In this document: one piece after another, positions 1 to 7,600 of the stretch
Position numbering within the stretch: the stretch's first letter is position 1
Layout: each line of letters starts with the position of its first letter
NCBI RefSeq assembly: GCF_000718555.1
Contig: NZ_JOAN01000007.1
Span: forward strand, 1 to 64,000
Direction of reading: 5' to 3'
DNA from: Micromonospora chokoriensis
GTDB taxonomy: Bacteria > Actinomycetota > Actinomycetes > Mycobacteriales > Micromonosporaceae
Length of the DNA: 64,000 nucleotides
Translations under genes and position numbers: made by a program
Notes under the pieces: model-generated
The model's input: the letters and a program-made list of their open reading frames with translations, nothing else
What the model was told of the DNA's origin: nothing
Database searches by the model: none

Positions 1-82
1 TCACGGGGCCGGCGATGGCGCCGCCGGTGAACGCGAGGCCAGCAGCGGTCAGTGCGGTCTTACGGATCAGATCGGTACGCAT
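1..82 (-). CDS. secreted protein, N-terminus only (partial)
   Basis: The first 27 codons of a gene that runs off the left edge. The product starts MRTDLIRKTALTAAGLAFTG, with two basic residues and then a small/hydrophobic stretch ending near AIAGPV, a typical Sec signal peptide. The ATG at 82 is preceded on the minus strand by AGAGGAG with a 9 nt gap, a good ribosome binding site. The mature protein is outside the window, so function cannot be read. A long gene-free leader with repeated sites lies upstream (83-740). Confidence 0.65.
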   Translation of the reverse strand, partial: MRTDLIRKTALTAAGLAFTGGAIAGPV

Positions 83-220
83 GATGGCGTGCTCCTCTGG
101 TGTCGGGGGTGCCCGCGACGGCATCGGGGGTGGCCGTGCGGGGGGAAGTTCGAGGGGTTCTTGCCCGGCGACCCGTGAAGGGGGGTCGGCGTCGGGACAG
201 GGTGTAACGGTCTCGGCCGG

Positions 221-297
221 CGGATCATTCCGCGTCCGGCGGGAGCGGTACTCGGTGGTGCGGGGTGTGTAACCGGCCGGGCCAGCGGATCATTCCG
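221..297 (-). promoter_or_regulatory. two direct copies of CGGAATGATCCG upstream of the secreted protein gene
   Basis: On the minus strand, CGGAATGATCCG occurs at 297-286 and 232-221. Each copy is followed about 20-25 nt later by GTTACAC. Each 12-mer has inverted CGGA/TCCG ends, as an operator half-site would. The roughly 65 bp period looks like a duplicated control segment 140-215 bp before the start codon. No regulator can be named. Confidence 0.35.
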
Positions 298-617
298 TGG
301 CGGGAGCCGGTGTGGTGCTTGGCGGTGCGGGGGAGGTAACCGGGGCGGGCTGCCGGATGTTCCCGGCGGCTGCCACGCATCCCACGGTCGAGGATGCCCC
401 GACTTCATGAAACCCGAGCCGATCATGCCCAGCTGGGCTGATTGCGCCCATGGGCCGGTCCCGGCCCAGGGCGAAATCCACGGGTGACGAAGGCGGCCTC
501 AAACGCGCCGCTACAAGCCCGGGACGAACCAGGCGATTTCGGCCGAAATGCCTGTCCGGTTGGTACCACCGACGCGGATCTGACTGGACAGCGCGACCAC
601 CCGGCGAGCACCCCTGC

Positions 618-694
618 AAGATCGTGCCCGATCCAGGAAAGAGGCCCCTCACTGCGCGGACGAGGCCACTACATCAATGATCGAGCACGATCAT
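618..694. repeat. long hairpin, class F (copy 1, degenerate)
   Basis: Arms 618-650 and 662-694 pair at 23 of 33 positions around an 11 nt loop. The outer ends carry GATCGTGC(C/T)CGATC and the right arm carries the complement of GTAGTGGCCTC, the same elements as the copies at 34313-34388 and 61147-61223. The element starts 47 nt past the stop codon of the hydrolase frame at 741. The left arm has decayed more than the right. Confidence 0.6.
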
Positions 695-740
695 GCGGGG
701 CAGGGCAGGGTCCTCCGGCGGGGCGGGCCACCGGGGCAGG

Positions 741-1485
741 TCAGCGGGGCAGGCCGGCAGGATGAGCGTGGTCAGGTGCGCCGAGTAGCTCCAGGACGGC
801 GTCGCGGGCGGCCAGTACGGCTGTTTCCGATTGCGGGTTGTGGTCGAGGATGTCGAAGGAGTGCTGCCCGTCCGGCACCTCGATCAACCGCAACGGCCAG
901 CCCTGGGCGGTCGCCGCCGGGAGGAACGCGTCGATGCCGGCCAGGACCGGTGGGATGTCCTGGCCGGCCCGGGTCAGCACCAGTGGCACGTTCGTGCCGG
1001 AGCTGAGTGCTTCGACGGGCAGGAACCGAGCGTCGACCTCCCAGCCGGGAAACGGGATGAGAAGCGGGTACGTCAGTGCGATCCCGCGAAGCCACGGCGG
1101 CGCGGCACGGAGCCAGTCGGCTGCGAAGAGGCCGCCTCCGGAGAAGAACCACAGCACCACCCGGTCAGGGTCGACCCGCGGGTCGACGCGGACCTGTTCG
1201 ATCGTCGCGGCGATGTCGTCGGCTGCGGCGGGCAGTGTTGACAGATCGGACACCTGGTAGCTGACCAGCGCGGTGACCACGCCGCTCGCGGCGAGCAGTG
1301 CGCCGTAACCGCGGTAGCGCAACCAGTCGCGGGGGTCTGGCGCGTCGGGTGGCAGCGGGGCGCCGTGCACCACCACGACGGCAGGCGCGGGACCGGTGTG
1401 GGTGCAGGTCGACGTTGCCGTGTCGTTCGACCGGCGCGGCCGGGGTGGACAGGACGAAGGGTCGCTGCGCGACGGGCGTCGTCAT
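741..1485 (-). pseudogene. alpha/beta-hydrolase (dienelactone hydrolase-like) with an apparent frameshift
   Basis: The main frame (741-1376, about 211 codons) has the GxSxG-like nucleophile elbow FSGGG, an acidic residue in RAGQD and a late histidine in DGQHSF, so the catalytic triad is present. That frame begins abruptly inside the strand before the oxyanion HG motif (VVVVHGAP) and has no sensible start upstream. A second frame starting at ATG 1485 (MTTPVAQRPFVLSTP) supplies the usual N-terminus but leaves the family pattern near 1395. Joining them takes a one-base change around 1390-1400. The sequence therefore shows a broken gene or a sequencing error; an alternative is a short protein starting at one of the GTG codons near 1376. 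Ester or lactone hydrolysis is inferred from the fold only. Confidence 0.6.
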
Positions 1486-1550
1486 AACCCCAACGTATCG
1501 ATCATCGCCCCGCCCAACTGCCCTGTCGAAGATCTACAGGGGACGGTTGG

Positions 1551-1739
1551 TCAGGCCGTGTCGCTGGGCTTCGCGGCGTCACCGGCCTGGGCGTGCCGCT
1601 CCAGTAGCCGCTGACGGATCTCCTCCGGGGTGTACGCGCGCCGACGCCGTTCGGCCCGGGCGATGACCACGCCGGAGGCTGCGACGCCGGCCAGGCCGGC
1701 GAGCCCGAGGACCTTCCACCACCGCATTCGTTGCCGCAT
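1551..1739 (-). CDS. small single-pass membrane protein
   Basis: A 62-residue protein. A short basic start (MRQRMRWW) is followed by one hydrophobic helix at about residues 9-27 and a basic stop-transfer cluster (RAERRRR). The charged tail has YTPEEIRQRLLERHAQ, probably helical and cytoplasmic. The start is divergent from the gene at 1759 with only 19 bp between the two ATG codons. There is no ribosome binding site, but TAGCCT sits 6 nt before the ATG, so a leaderless transcript is likely. I do not recognise a function. Confidence 0.75.
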   Translation of the reverse strand: MRQRMRWWKVLGLAGLAGVAASGVVIARAERRRRAYTPEEIRQRLLERHAQAGDAAKPSDTA

Positions 1740-1758
1740 CGGCCTAGGCTAGACCCTC
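1740..1758. promoter_or_regulatory. 19 bp bidirectional leaderless promoter
   Basis: Forward strand: TAGGCT at 1745-1750, 8 nt before ATG 1759. Reverse strand: TAGCCT at 1751-1746, 6 nt before ATG 1739. The two -10-like hexamers overlap in the sequence CTAGGCTAG. Neither start has a Shine-Dalgarno sequence. Any -35 contacts must lie inside the opposing coding regions. Confidence 0.55.
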
Positions 1759-2511
1759 ATGAGCATCAGCCTGGATGAGGCCGTCGAGTTGACCCGCACC
1801 GGTGACGTGTGGGTGTTCCGGGGTCGCAGCGTGCCGGACCGGGCGATCCAGTTCACCACCAACAGCCCGGTGAACCACGTCGGGATGGCGGTGGTGCTGG
1901 ACGACATGCCGCCGCTGATGTGGCACGCGGAGTTGGGCAGGTCCTTGCCGGACCTGTGGTCGGGCACCCACCAGCGCGGCGTCCAACTGCACGACCTGCG
2001 GGACGCGGTCTGCGTCTGGGCCAATCGGTACGGCCAACGGGCCTGGCTGCGGCAGCTCGATCCGCCGGCCGACGGGGAGATGGAGCGGGCGGTACTGCGG
2101 ACGATCGCGCGGTTGGACGGTACGCCGTTCCCGTCGACCGCTCAGTTGGCGTGGCGCTGGGTGCGCGGTCGGGTGCCGGCGCTGCCACTGCCCAACCGGC
2201 TCTCGGCGCTGCGGCACCCCGGCCAACCGGCATCCCGGTCAGCCCCGGCCAACCCCGCCAACCGCGCTGACTCCACCGGCCAAGGCAGCCCCGCCAACCC
2301 GGCCGCTTCGGCGAAGGAGCGGGATCGGGCGTTGGAGACGGCGTACTGCGCCGAGGTGGTGGCGGTGACCTATGAGGCCATGGGGTTGCTGCCGGCGGGG
2401 CGGCGTCCGAACTGGTATGACCCGGGGCGGTTCTGGAGTGGCGACGACCTGGGCCTGGCCGCCGACGCTCGGTTGGGTTCGGAGATCGAGGTACGGGTGC
2501 CGCCGCGCTGA
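1759..2511 (+). CDS. permuted NlpC/P60 (YiiX/YaeF-like) papain-fold protein
   Basis: A 250-residue protein. It opens with GDVWVFRG at about residue 15, then NHVGMAVV with the likely catalytic histidine near residue 36, then MWHAELGRS. The likely catalytic cysteine is in TAYCAEVV near residue 197. Histidine before cysteine is the order of circularly permuted papain-like (C92-type) enzymes, which act as amidases or thioesterases. No signal peptide is visible, so it is probably cytoplasmic. Residues of about 148-190 are a low-complexity Ala/Pro/Asn/Ser insertion. The substrate is unknown. Confidence 0.7.
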   Translation: MSISLDEAVELTRTGDVWVFRGRSVPDRAIQFTTNSPVNHVGMAVVLDDMPPLMWHAELGRSLPDLWSGTHQRGVQLHDLRDAVCVWANRYGQRAWLRQLDPPADGEMERAVLRTIARLDGTPFPSTAQLAWRWVRGRVPALPLPNRLSALRHPGQPASRSAPANPANRADSTGQGSPANPAASAKERDRALETAYCAEVVAVTYEAMGLLPAGRRPNWYDPGRFWSGDDLGLAADARLGSEIEVRVPPR

Positions 2512-2542
2512 GGTTTGACCCGGGCGGTGACCGGCAATTGCT

Positions 2543-2938
2543 GTGGCCGTGAACGCTCCCACGGATCTTGACACGTTGGCCGACTTCTTCGACCGGTACG
2601 GCGTGGCGTTGACCTCCGGTGACCTGCCGGCCATCGCCGGCTGTTACGCGCTGCCGGGGTTGGTGGTGGCCGACACCTACAGTTTCTCGTTCACGTCTGC
2701 GGCGGCGGTGGCGCTGTCCTTCGTGGGCGCCGCACCCGACTACCAGGACCGGGAGTTGGTCGCGGCCCATGCCCAGATCGAGGATGTGCAGCCGGTGTCG
2801 GCGCTGTTGACGATGGTGGCGGTGCAGTGGGAGTTCCTGGACAGCCGGGGGCAGGCGGTGCCGGGGGAGCGGTACCGCTACCTGTTGCGTACCTCGGATG
2901 ACGGACCACTGATCTGCACAGTCATCCGGACGGCCTGA
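2543..2938 (+). CDS. NTF2/SnoaL-like small protein
   Basis: A 131-residue protein with the size and pattern of the NTF2-like cone fold: an N-terminal helix pair (LADFFDRYGVALTSGDLPAIAGCYA), then a strand-rich half ending in RYRYLLRTSDDGPLICTVI. Such proteins are small-molecule binders or isomerase-like enzymes; the one here cannot be assigned a substrate. The GTG at 2543 is taken as start, with a second GTG at 2549 equally possible; neither has a strong ribosome binding site. It follows the gene at 1759-2511 by 31 nt and may be co-transcribed with it. Confidence 0.6.
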   Translation: MAVNAPTDLDTLADFFDRYGVALTSGDLPAIAGCYALPGLVVADTYSFSFTSAAAVALSFVGAAPDYQDRELVAAHAQIEDVQPVSALLTMVAVQWEFLDSRGQAVPGERYRYLLRTSDDGPLICTVIRTA

Positions 2939-3013
2939 CCGACCGGGTTCGCCGCCGGGTCGAGCCGTTTTCCGTGACGCGTCGGCCGGTCGGCCCGATC
3001 CGTACCCGCCCGG

Positions 3014-3042
3014 TTTCCGCTTCGCGCGGTGCTGGCTACGCT
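3014..3042 (+). promoter_or_regulatory. promoter of the first CBM2-like membrane protein
   Basis: TTTCCG at 3014-3019 and TACGCT at 3037-3042 are 17 bp apart, about 30 nt before the GTG start at 3072. The same pair, TTTCCG and CTACGCTG, precedes the paralogue at 3839. That repetition is what makes this call credible. Confidence 0.45.
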
Positions 3043-3071
3043 GTCGCGTCGGTGAGACGAGGGGAGACCTG

Positions 3072-3752
3072 GTGGCGGTGCAGCCGGAGGGTGCGGCAGA
3101 TTCGCGGGCGGCGCGGATGTTGGTGTCGATGCCGTGGATTGTGGTGCTACTCGGTGTGTGCGCGCTGGTGGTGCTCCTGGTGATCGCGATGTTGTCGTTC
3201 CGGACCAGGGAGCGGGACGCCCCGCCGCAGGCCGCGCCTCCGGCGTTCCTGCCGACCGTGCCGGCCGCCGCGTCGGCCACCGGTGGGCCGACTCCGGCCG
3301 GTGTGGAGCGACGTTCGGTGTCGCCGCGACCGTCGCGCAGCAGCCGGACGCCGTCGCCGCGCGCCTCGGTGACCGGCTCGCCGACGCCGGGAAAGCCGAG
3401 CGTCCTGGTGACGCCGACGACGCCGGCGGAGAAGACGATCAGCGCCCGCTACCAGGTCGGTACGAACGGCTGGGACGGCGACTCGGCGGAGCTGGCGATT
3501 GCCAACGAGTCGAGTCGGTCGGTGGAGTGGCAGGTCGAGTTGGCGTTCGACGACGACATGTGGGCGCTGCGAGTTAGTGACGACTCGGGAATCTCGGTGC
3601 GGGGGCGTGGGCACGGCGAGTTCGTGTTGCGCGGCACCCGTTCGCTGAAACCGGGTGAGTCTCGGACGCTGCGGCTGCGCGTCGGCTGGGGTGAGTCGGC
3701 GGAGAAACCGCTGAAGTGCACGATCAACGGGGTCGACTGCCGGATCGGCTGA
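3072..3752 (+). CDS. membrane-anchored protein with CBM2-like outer domain (paralogue A)
   Basis: A 226-residue protein. A short cytoplasmic N-terminus leads to one transmembrane helix at about residues 19-41 (IVVLLGVCALVVLLVIAML). A Pro/Ser/Thr-rich wall-spanning linker covers about residues 45-118. A C-terminal beta-sandwich begins at ISARYQVGTNGWDGD and ends LKCTINGVDCRIG; it has the two cysteines and the GW...EL...N...W pattern of CBM2-type domains. The CBM2 aromatic face is not clearly conserved, so sugar binding is uncertain. The GTG start has GAGGGGAG six nt upstream. The next gene has the same architecture, a tandem duplication. Confidence 0.7.
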   Translation: MAVQPEGAADSRAARMLVSMPWIVVLLGVCALVVLLVIAMLSFRTRERDAPPQAAPPAFLPTVPAAASATGGPTPAGVERRSVSPRPSRSSRTPSPRASVTGSPTPGKPSVLVTPTTPAEKTISARYQVGTNGWDGDSAELAIANESSRSVEWQVELAFDDDMWALRVSDDSGISVRGRGHGEFVLRGTRSLKPGESRTLRLRVGWGESAEKPLKCTINGVDCRIG

Positions 3753-3781
3753 GCACCGGGGACGCGGTACGCCGTCGAGGC

Positions 3782-3811
3782 TTTCCGGGCCGGGCCGCCG
3801 ATCGCTACGCT
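3782..3811 (+). promoter_or_regulatory. promoter of the second CBM2-like membrane protein
   Basis: TTTCCG at 3782-3787 and TACGCT at 3806-3811 are 18 bp apart, 27 nt before ATG 3839. The arrangement matches that before the paralogue at 3072. Confidence 0.45.
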
Positions 3812-3838
3812 GCGCGGACGGTCCGTTGAAGGAGGTAC

Positions 3839-4537
3839 ATGTCCGGCATGCGCCGTGTTCCGCGTTCGCCGCATGGCCCGGTCGCGATCGCATCGTCGCC
3901 CTGGATCGTGGTGGGTGCCGGTGTCGTCGTGATGGTGGTGCTGCTCATCGTGGCTTTGGGCGCGTACCGGGGACGGAGCCCGGCGCCCGACGGTGCGCAG
4001 CCGCCGGCGCTGCCGGTGCCGTCGGCGGTGGCGGCGCCGAGCGTGCCCACGTCGGTGCCGTCTCCGGTGCCGGTGCTGCCGGGGTTGTCCGGGCGTGCCA
4101 GTGGGCTGCCGCCGACCGCCACGGCCGTGCCGCGGTCACCGTCGGTGGGCCCGACGGTCGCTGCGACCGGGAGGCCGACGGCGACGCGGTCGCCGAGCCG
4201 GGCGGCGCAGGGGACCCCGCCGATGATCGGGGCGTACCGAGTGGTGCAGAGCTTCGACGGGGGTTTCATCGGCGAGGTGCTGATGGTCAACACGTCCGAC
4301 GAGAGCCATGGTTGGACGGTTCGGCTGGAGTTCTCCAGCGGACGGCTGGTGACCGCCTGGGTGGAGGGCGTGCCGCAGGGGACGCTCCGGCAGACCGACA
4401 ACGGCTTCACGTACGTCAGCGGGGTTGAGGTGCCACCCGACGGAACGGCGTCGTTGCGGTTCCACATGGAGCGGGCGCCCACCCTGCCGCGGGAGTGCAC
4501 GGTGGACGGCGGGCGCTGCGTCGGGCCCGGGCTCTGA
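3839..4537 (+). CDS. membrane-anchored protein with CBM2-like outer domain (paralogue B)
   Basis: A 232-residue protein with the layout of its left neighbour. It has a transmembrane helix at about residues 22-42 (WIVVGAGVVVMVVLLIVAL), a long Pro/Val/Ser-rich linker to about residue 122, and then a beta-sandwich starting GAYRVVQSFDGGFIGEVLMVN and ending with a Cys pair (RECTVDGGRCV). GGFIGEV and HGWTVRLEF match the start of CBM2 domains better than paralogue A does. AAGGAGG lies just upstream of the ATG. It sits immediately before the amylase-pullulanase gene, so a role in polysaccharide contact is plausible but inferred. Confidence 0.7.
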   Translation: MSGMRRVPRSPHGPVAIASSPWIVVGAGVVVMVVLLIVALGAYRGRSPAPDGAQPPALPVPSAVAAPSVPTSVPSPVPVLPGLSGRASGLPPTATAVPRSPSVGPTVAATGRPTATRSPSRAAQGTPPMIGAYRVVQSFDGGFIGEVLMVNTSDESHGWTVRLEFSSGRLVTAWVEGVPQGTLRQTDNGFTYVSGVEVPPDGTASLRFHMERAPTLPRECTVDGGRCVGPGL

Positions 4538-4577
4538 GCGGCGCTTCCGCAAGGAAGCTGCTTTGTTACGACCATGT

Positions 4578-4616
4578 TTGCAAGGCATTGCAGAATGTTT
4601 CGGCAAGGGTTAGCGT
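4578..4616 (+). promoter_or_regulatory. promoter and possible LacI-type operator of the amylase-pullulanase gene
   Basis: TTGCAA at 4578-4583 and TTGCAG at 4588-4593 are spaced by 4 nt. The second doubles as a -35 element, with TAGCGT at 4611-4616 exactly 17 bp further on. TTGCA-containing sites near the promoter are typical of maltose/starch regulators of the LacI family in actinomycetes, so induction by maltodextrins is a reasonable inference. The half-site arrangement is not a textbook palindrome. Confidence 0.45.
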
Positions 4617-4646
4617 GCGGCCATCAGCGACCAGAGGAAGGCGTCG

Positions 4647-7600
4647 ATGAAACCCCCGCCGATACCGCGCACCGCCCTGCTGGCCCTCACCTCCCTGCTC
4701 ACCCTTACGCTCGTCGGCACTCCGGTCGCGGCGCACCCCGCCGCCGCGGCACCCCGACCGTCCGACAGCACCCCACTCGCGGTCGGCGGCGCAGCCCAGT
4801 GGCGCGCTGAACCCACCGCTGAGGCCCTGCTGAAGGCGGGTGGAAGCTCCGCCCGAGCCGAGCAGTTCTACTTCGTCCTGCCGGACCGGTTCGCCAACGG
4901 TGACCCCCGCAACGACCGGGGCGGCCTTACCGGCGACCGGCTGCGGACCGGCCTCGACCCGACCGACAAAGGCTTCTACCACGGCGGCGACCTCAAGGGC
5001 GTCATCGACAAGCTGGACTACATCCAGGGGATGGGCACCACAGCCATCTGGCTCGCCCCGATCTTCAAGAACCGGCCGGTGCAGGGTGCCGGCAACGACA
5101 TCTCGGCCGGCTACCACGGCTACTGGATCACGGACTTCACCGAGGTGGACCCGCACTTCGGCACGATGGCGGAGATGAAGCGGCTGGTCCGGCTCGCCCA
5201 CCAACGCGGCATCAAGATCTACCTCGACGTGATCGTCAACCACACCGCCGACGTCATCAAGTACGCCGAGGACAAGTACGCGTACGTGGACAAGGCGACC
5301 TCGCCGTACACCGACGCGCAGGGCCGGGCGTTCGAGGACCGCAACTACGCCGACGGGACCCGCGCGTTCCCACCAGTCGACAGCGAATCGTTCCCGTACA
5401 CGCCGACCTTCGCCGAGCCTAAGGACGCGAGCGTCAAGGTCCCGGCCTGGCTGAACGACGTCACCATGTACCACAACCGGGGCGACTCCACCTTCGCCGG
5501 CGAGAACAGCGAGTACGGCGACTTCTTCGGCCTCGACGACCTGTGGACCGAGCGTCCCGAGGTGGTCCAGGGGATGACCAAGGCGTACGGGGACTGGATC
5601 GGCGCGACCGGCGTCGACGGGTTCCGGCTGGACACCGTGAAGCACGTCAACATGGACTTCTGGCCGCAGTTCAGCCAGGGCATCGAACGGGCCGCCGAGA
5701 AGGCCGGCAAGAAGGACTTCTTCATGTTCGGCGAGGTGTACAGCGCCGACCCGGAGATCAGCTCCAGCTACGTCCGCCAGGGTGGTCTGCCGGCCACCCT
5801 CGACTTCGCCTTTCAGGAGGCCGCGCGGGGCTTCACCGCCGGCGCCGGCTCCGCGAAGGCGCTCGCCGACGTGTACGCCCGCGACGACCTCTACGCGGCC
5901 CGGGACACCGACGCGGGCCGGTCGCCCACCTTCCTCGGCAACCACGACATGGGCCGGATCGGTTCGTTCATCGCCGGTGGTGGCACCGACCCGGCCAGCC
6001 ACCTGCGCCGCGACCAGCTCGCGCACCAGTTGATGTTCCTGACCCGGGGCCAGCCGGTGATCTACTCCGGCGACGAACAAGGCTTCACCGGCCCGGGCGG
6101 GGACAAGGACGCCCGGCAGGACATGTTCGCCTCGTCGGTCCCCGACTACCTCGACGACGACCTGCTCGGCACCGACCGCACCCACGCGAGCGACCAGTTC
6201 GACACCGCCCATCCGCTGTACCGGACCATCGCCGATCTGGGCCGGCTGCGCCAGGCGCATCCGGCGCTGCGCGACGGTGTGCAGGTCACCCGGTACGCGG
6301 CCGACGGCCCGGGGGTCTTCGCCGCCTCCCGGATCGCCCCGGCCGACCGCACCGAGTACGTGGTGGCCGTGAACAACGCCGACACCGCGCAGACTGTCAC
6401 CGTGGACACCTGGTCGGCCGGCGCCACCTTCACCGGCATCTACGGCGGCTCGGGCACGCCTCGGGCCGGTGGAGACGGCGAACTGACCCTCACCGTGCCG
6501 CCACTGTCGGCGGCGGTGTACCGGGCCGGCAGCCCCATCGCACCGGCGGCCGACAAGCCGACCATCACCATCACCAGCCCGGCCCCGGACGCGCCGGTCG
6601 CCACCCGGGCGGCGGTCACCGCCCGGGTGACCGGCGATCCCCTCGCCACCGTCACCGTCGCGGCCCGGGTGGCCGGCGGCCGGTGGACGTTGCTGGGCAG
6701 CGCCGACCACGCCCCGTACACCGTGCAGCACGACCTGACCGGCCTGGCCGGCGGCGTCCGCGTCGAGTACAAGGCGGTGGTCCGCGACGGCCGGGGCCGC
6801 ACCGCCACCGCCCGGTCCACCGCCGTCGTGGGCACCCCGGCGCAGGGCGGCTCCCGGGAGTGGGCGGTGGTGCACTACCAGCGCCCCGCCGGGGGATACG
6901 ACGACTGGGGGCTCTACGCCTGGGGTGACATCGACCCGGCGTACGTCACCGAGTGGCCGAAGGGGCAGCCGTTCGCCGGGGAGGATTCCTACGGCCGGTT
7001 CGCCTGGGTGAAACTCAAGCCGGGTGCGACCTCGGTGAGCTTCCTGGTTGTCGACAAGGCTGGGACGAAGGACGTCGCCCAGGACCGCAGCATCGACGTC
7101 ACCCAGACCGGGGAGATCTGGCTCAAGCAGGGCGACCCGGCGATCTACCCGAGCCGGCAGGCGGCCACCGGCGAGCCGGAACCGCCGGTCGAGGAGGGCA
7201 CCGCCGTGCTGCACTACCGGCGGGCCGACGGCAACTACGACGGCTGGGGCCTGCACCTGTGGGACGGCGCGGCCAACCCGACCGAGTGGGCGGCTCCGCT
7301 GCGGCCGAGCGCCGTCGACGCGTTCGGGGCGGTGTTCCGGGTGCCGCTGGCCGCCGGTGCGACCGGGCTGAACTACATCATCCACCAGGGCGACACCAAG
7401 GATCTGCCCGACGACCAGCGGCTCGACTTCGCCAGCGTCGGCCGCGAGGTGTGGCTGCTCGCCGCCACACCGGGCCGCCTGCTGCCGTCGGCGGCGACAA
7501 TCACCGGCGGGGACACCGACATCAGCAAGCAGAAGGCGCACTGGATCGACAGGTCCACCGTGGCGTGGCAGACACCCCCGACCGACGGCAAGACGTACGC

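Larger units (their letters stand above)
83..740. other. gene-free region upstream of the secreted protein
   Basis: I see no convincing gene in these 658 bases; the small open frames on both strands have no recognisable product or start signal. It contains two copies of CGGATCATTCCG about 65 bp apart, a perfect 14 bp palindrome ATTTCGGCCGAAAT at 536-549, and a long degenerate hairpin at 618-694. It is the upstream region of the minus-strand gene at the left edge and the downstream region of the hydrolase at 741-1485. Confidence 0.6.

Noticed and set aside
83..740. A c-di-AMP (ydaO-type) riboswitch upstream of the secreted protein, as found before some rpf genes
   Set aside because: I could not match the conserved core by eye, and the downstream protein is too incomplete to be called an Rpf. 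A covariance search would settle it.
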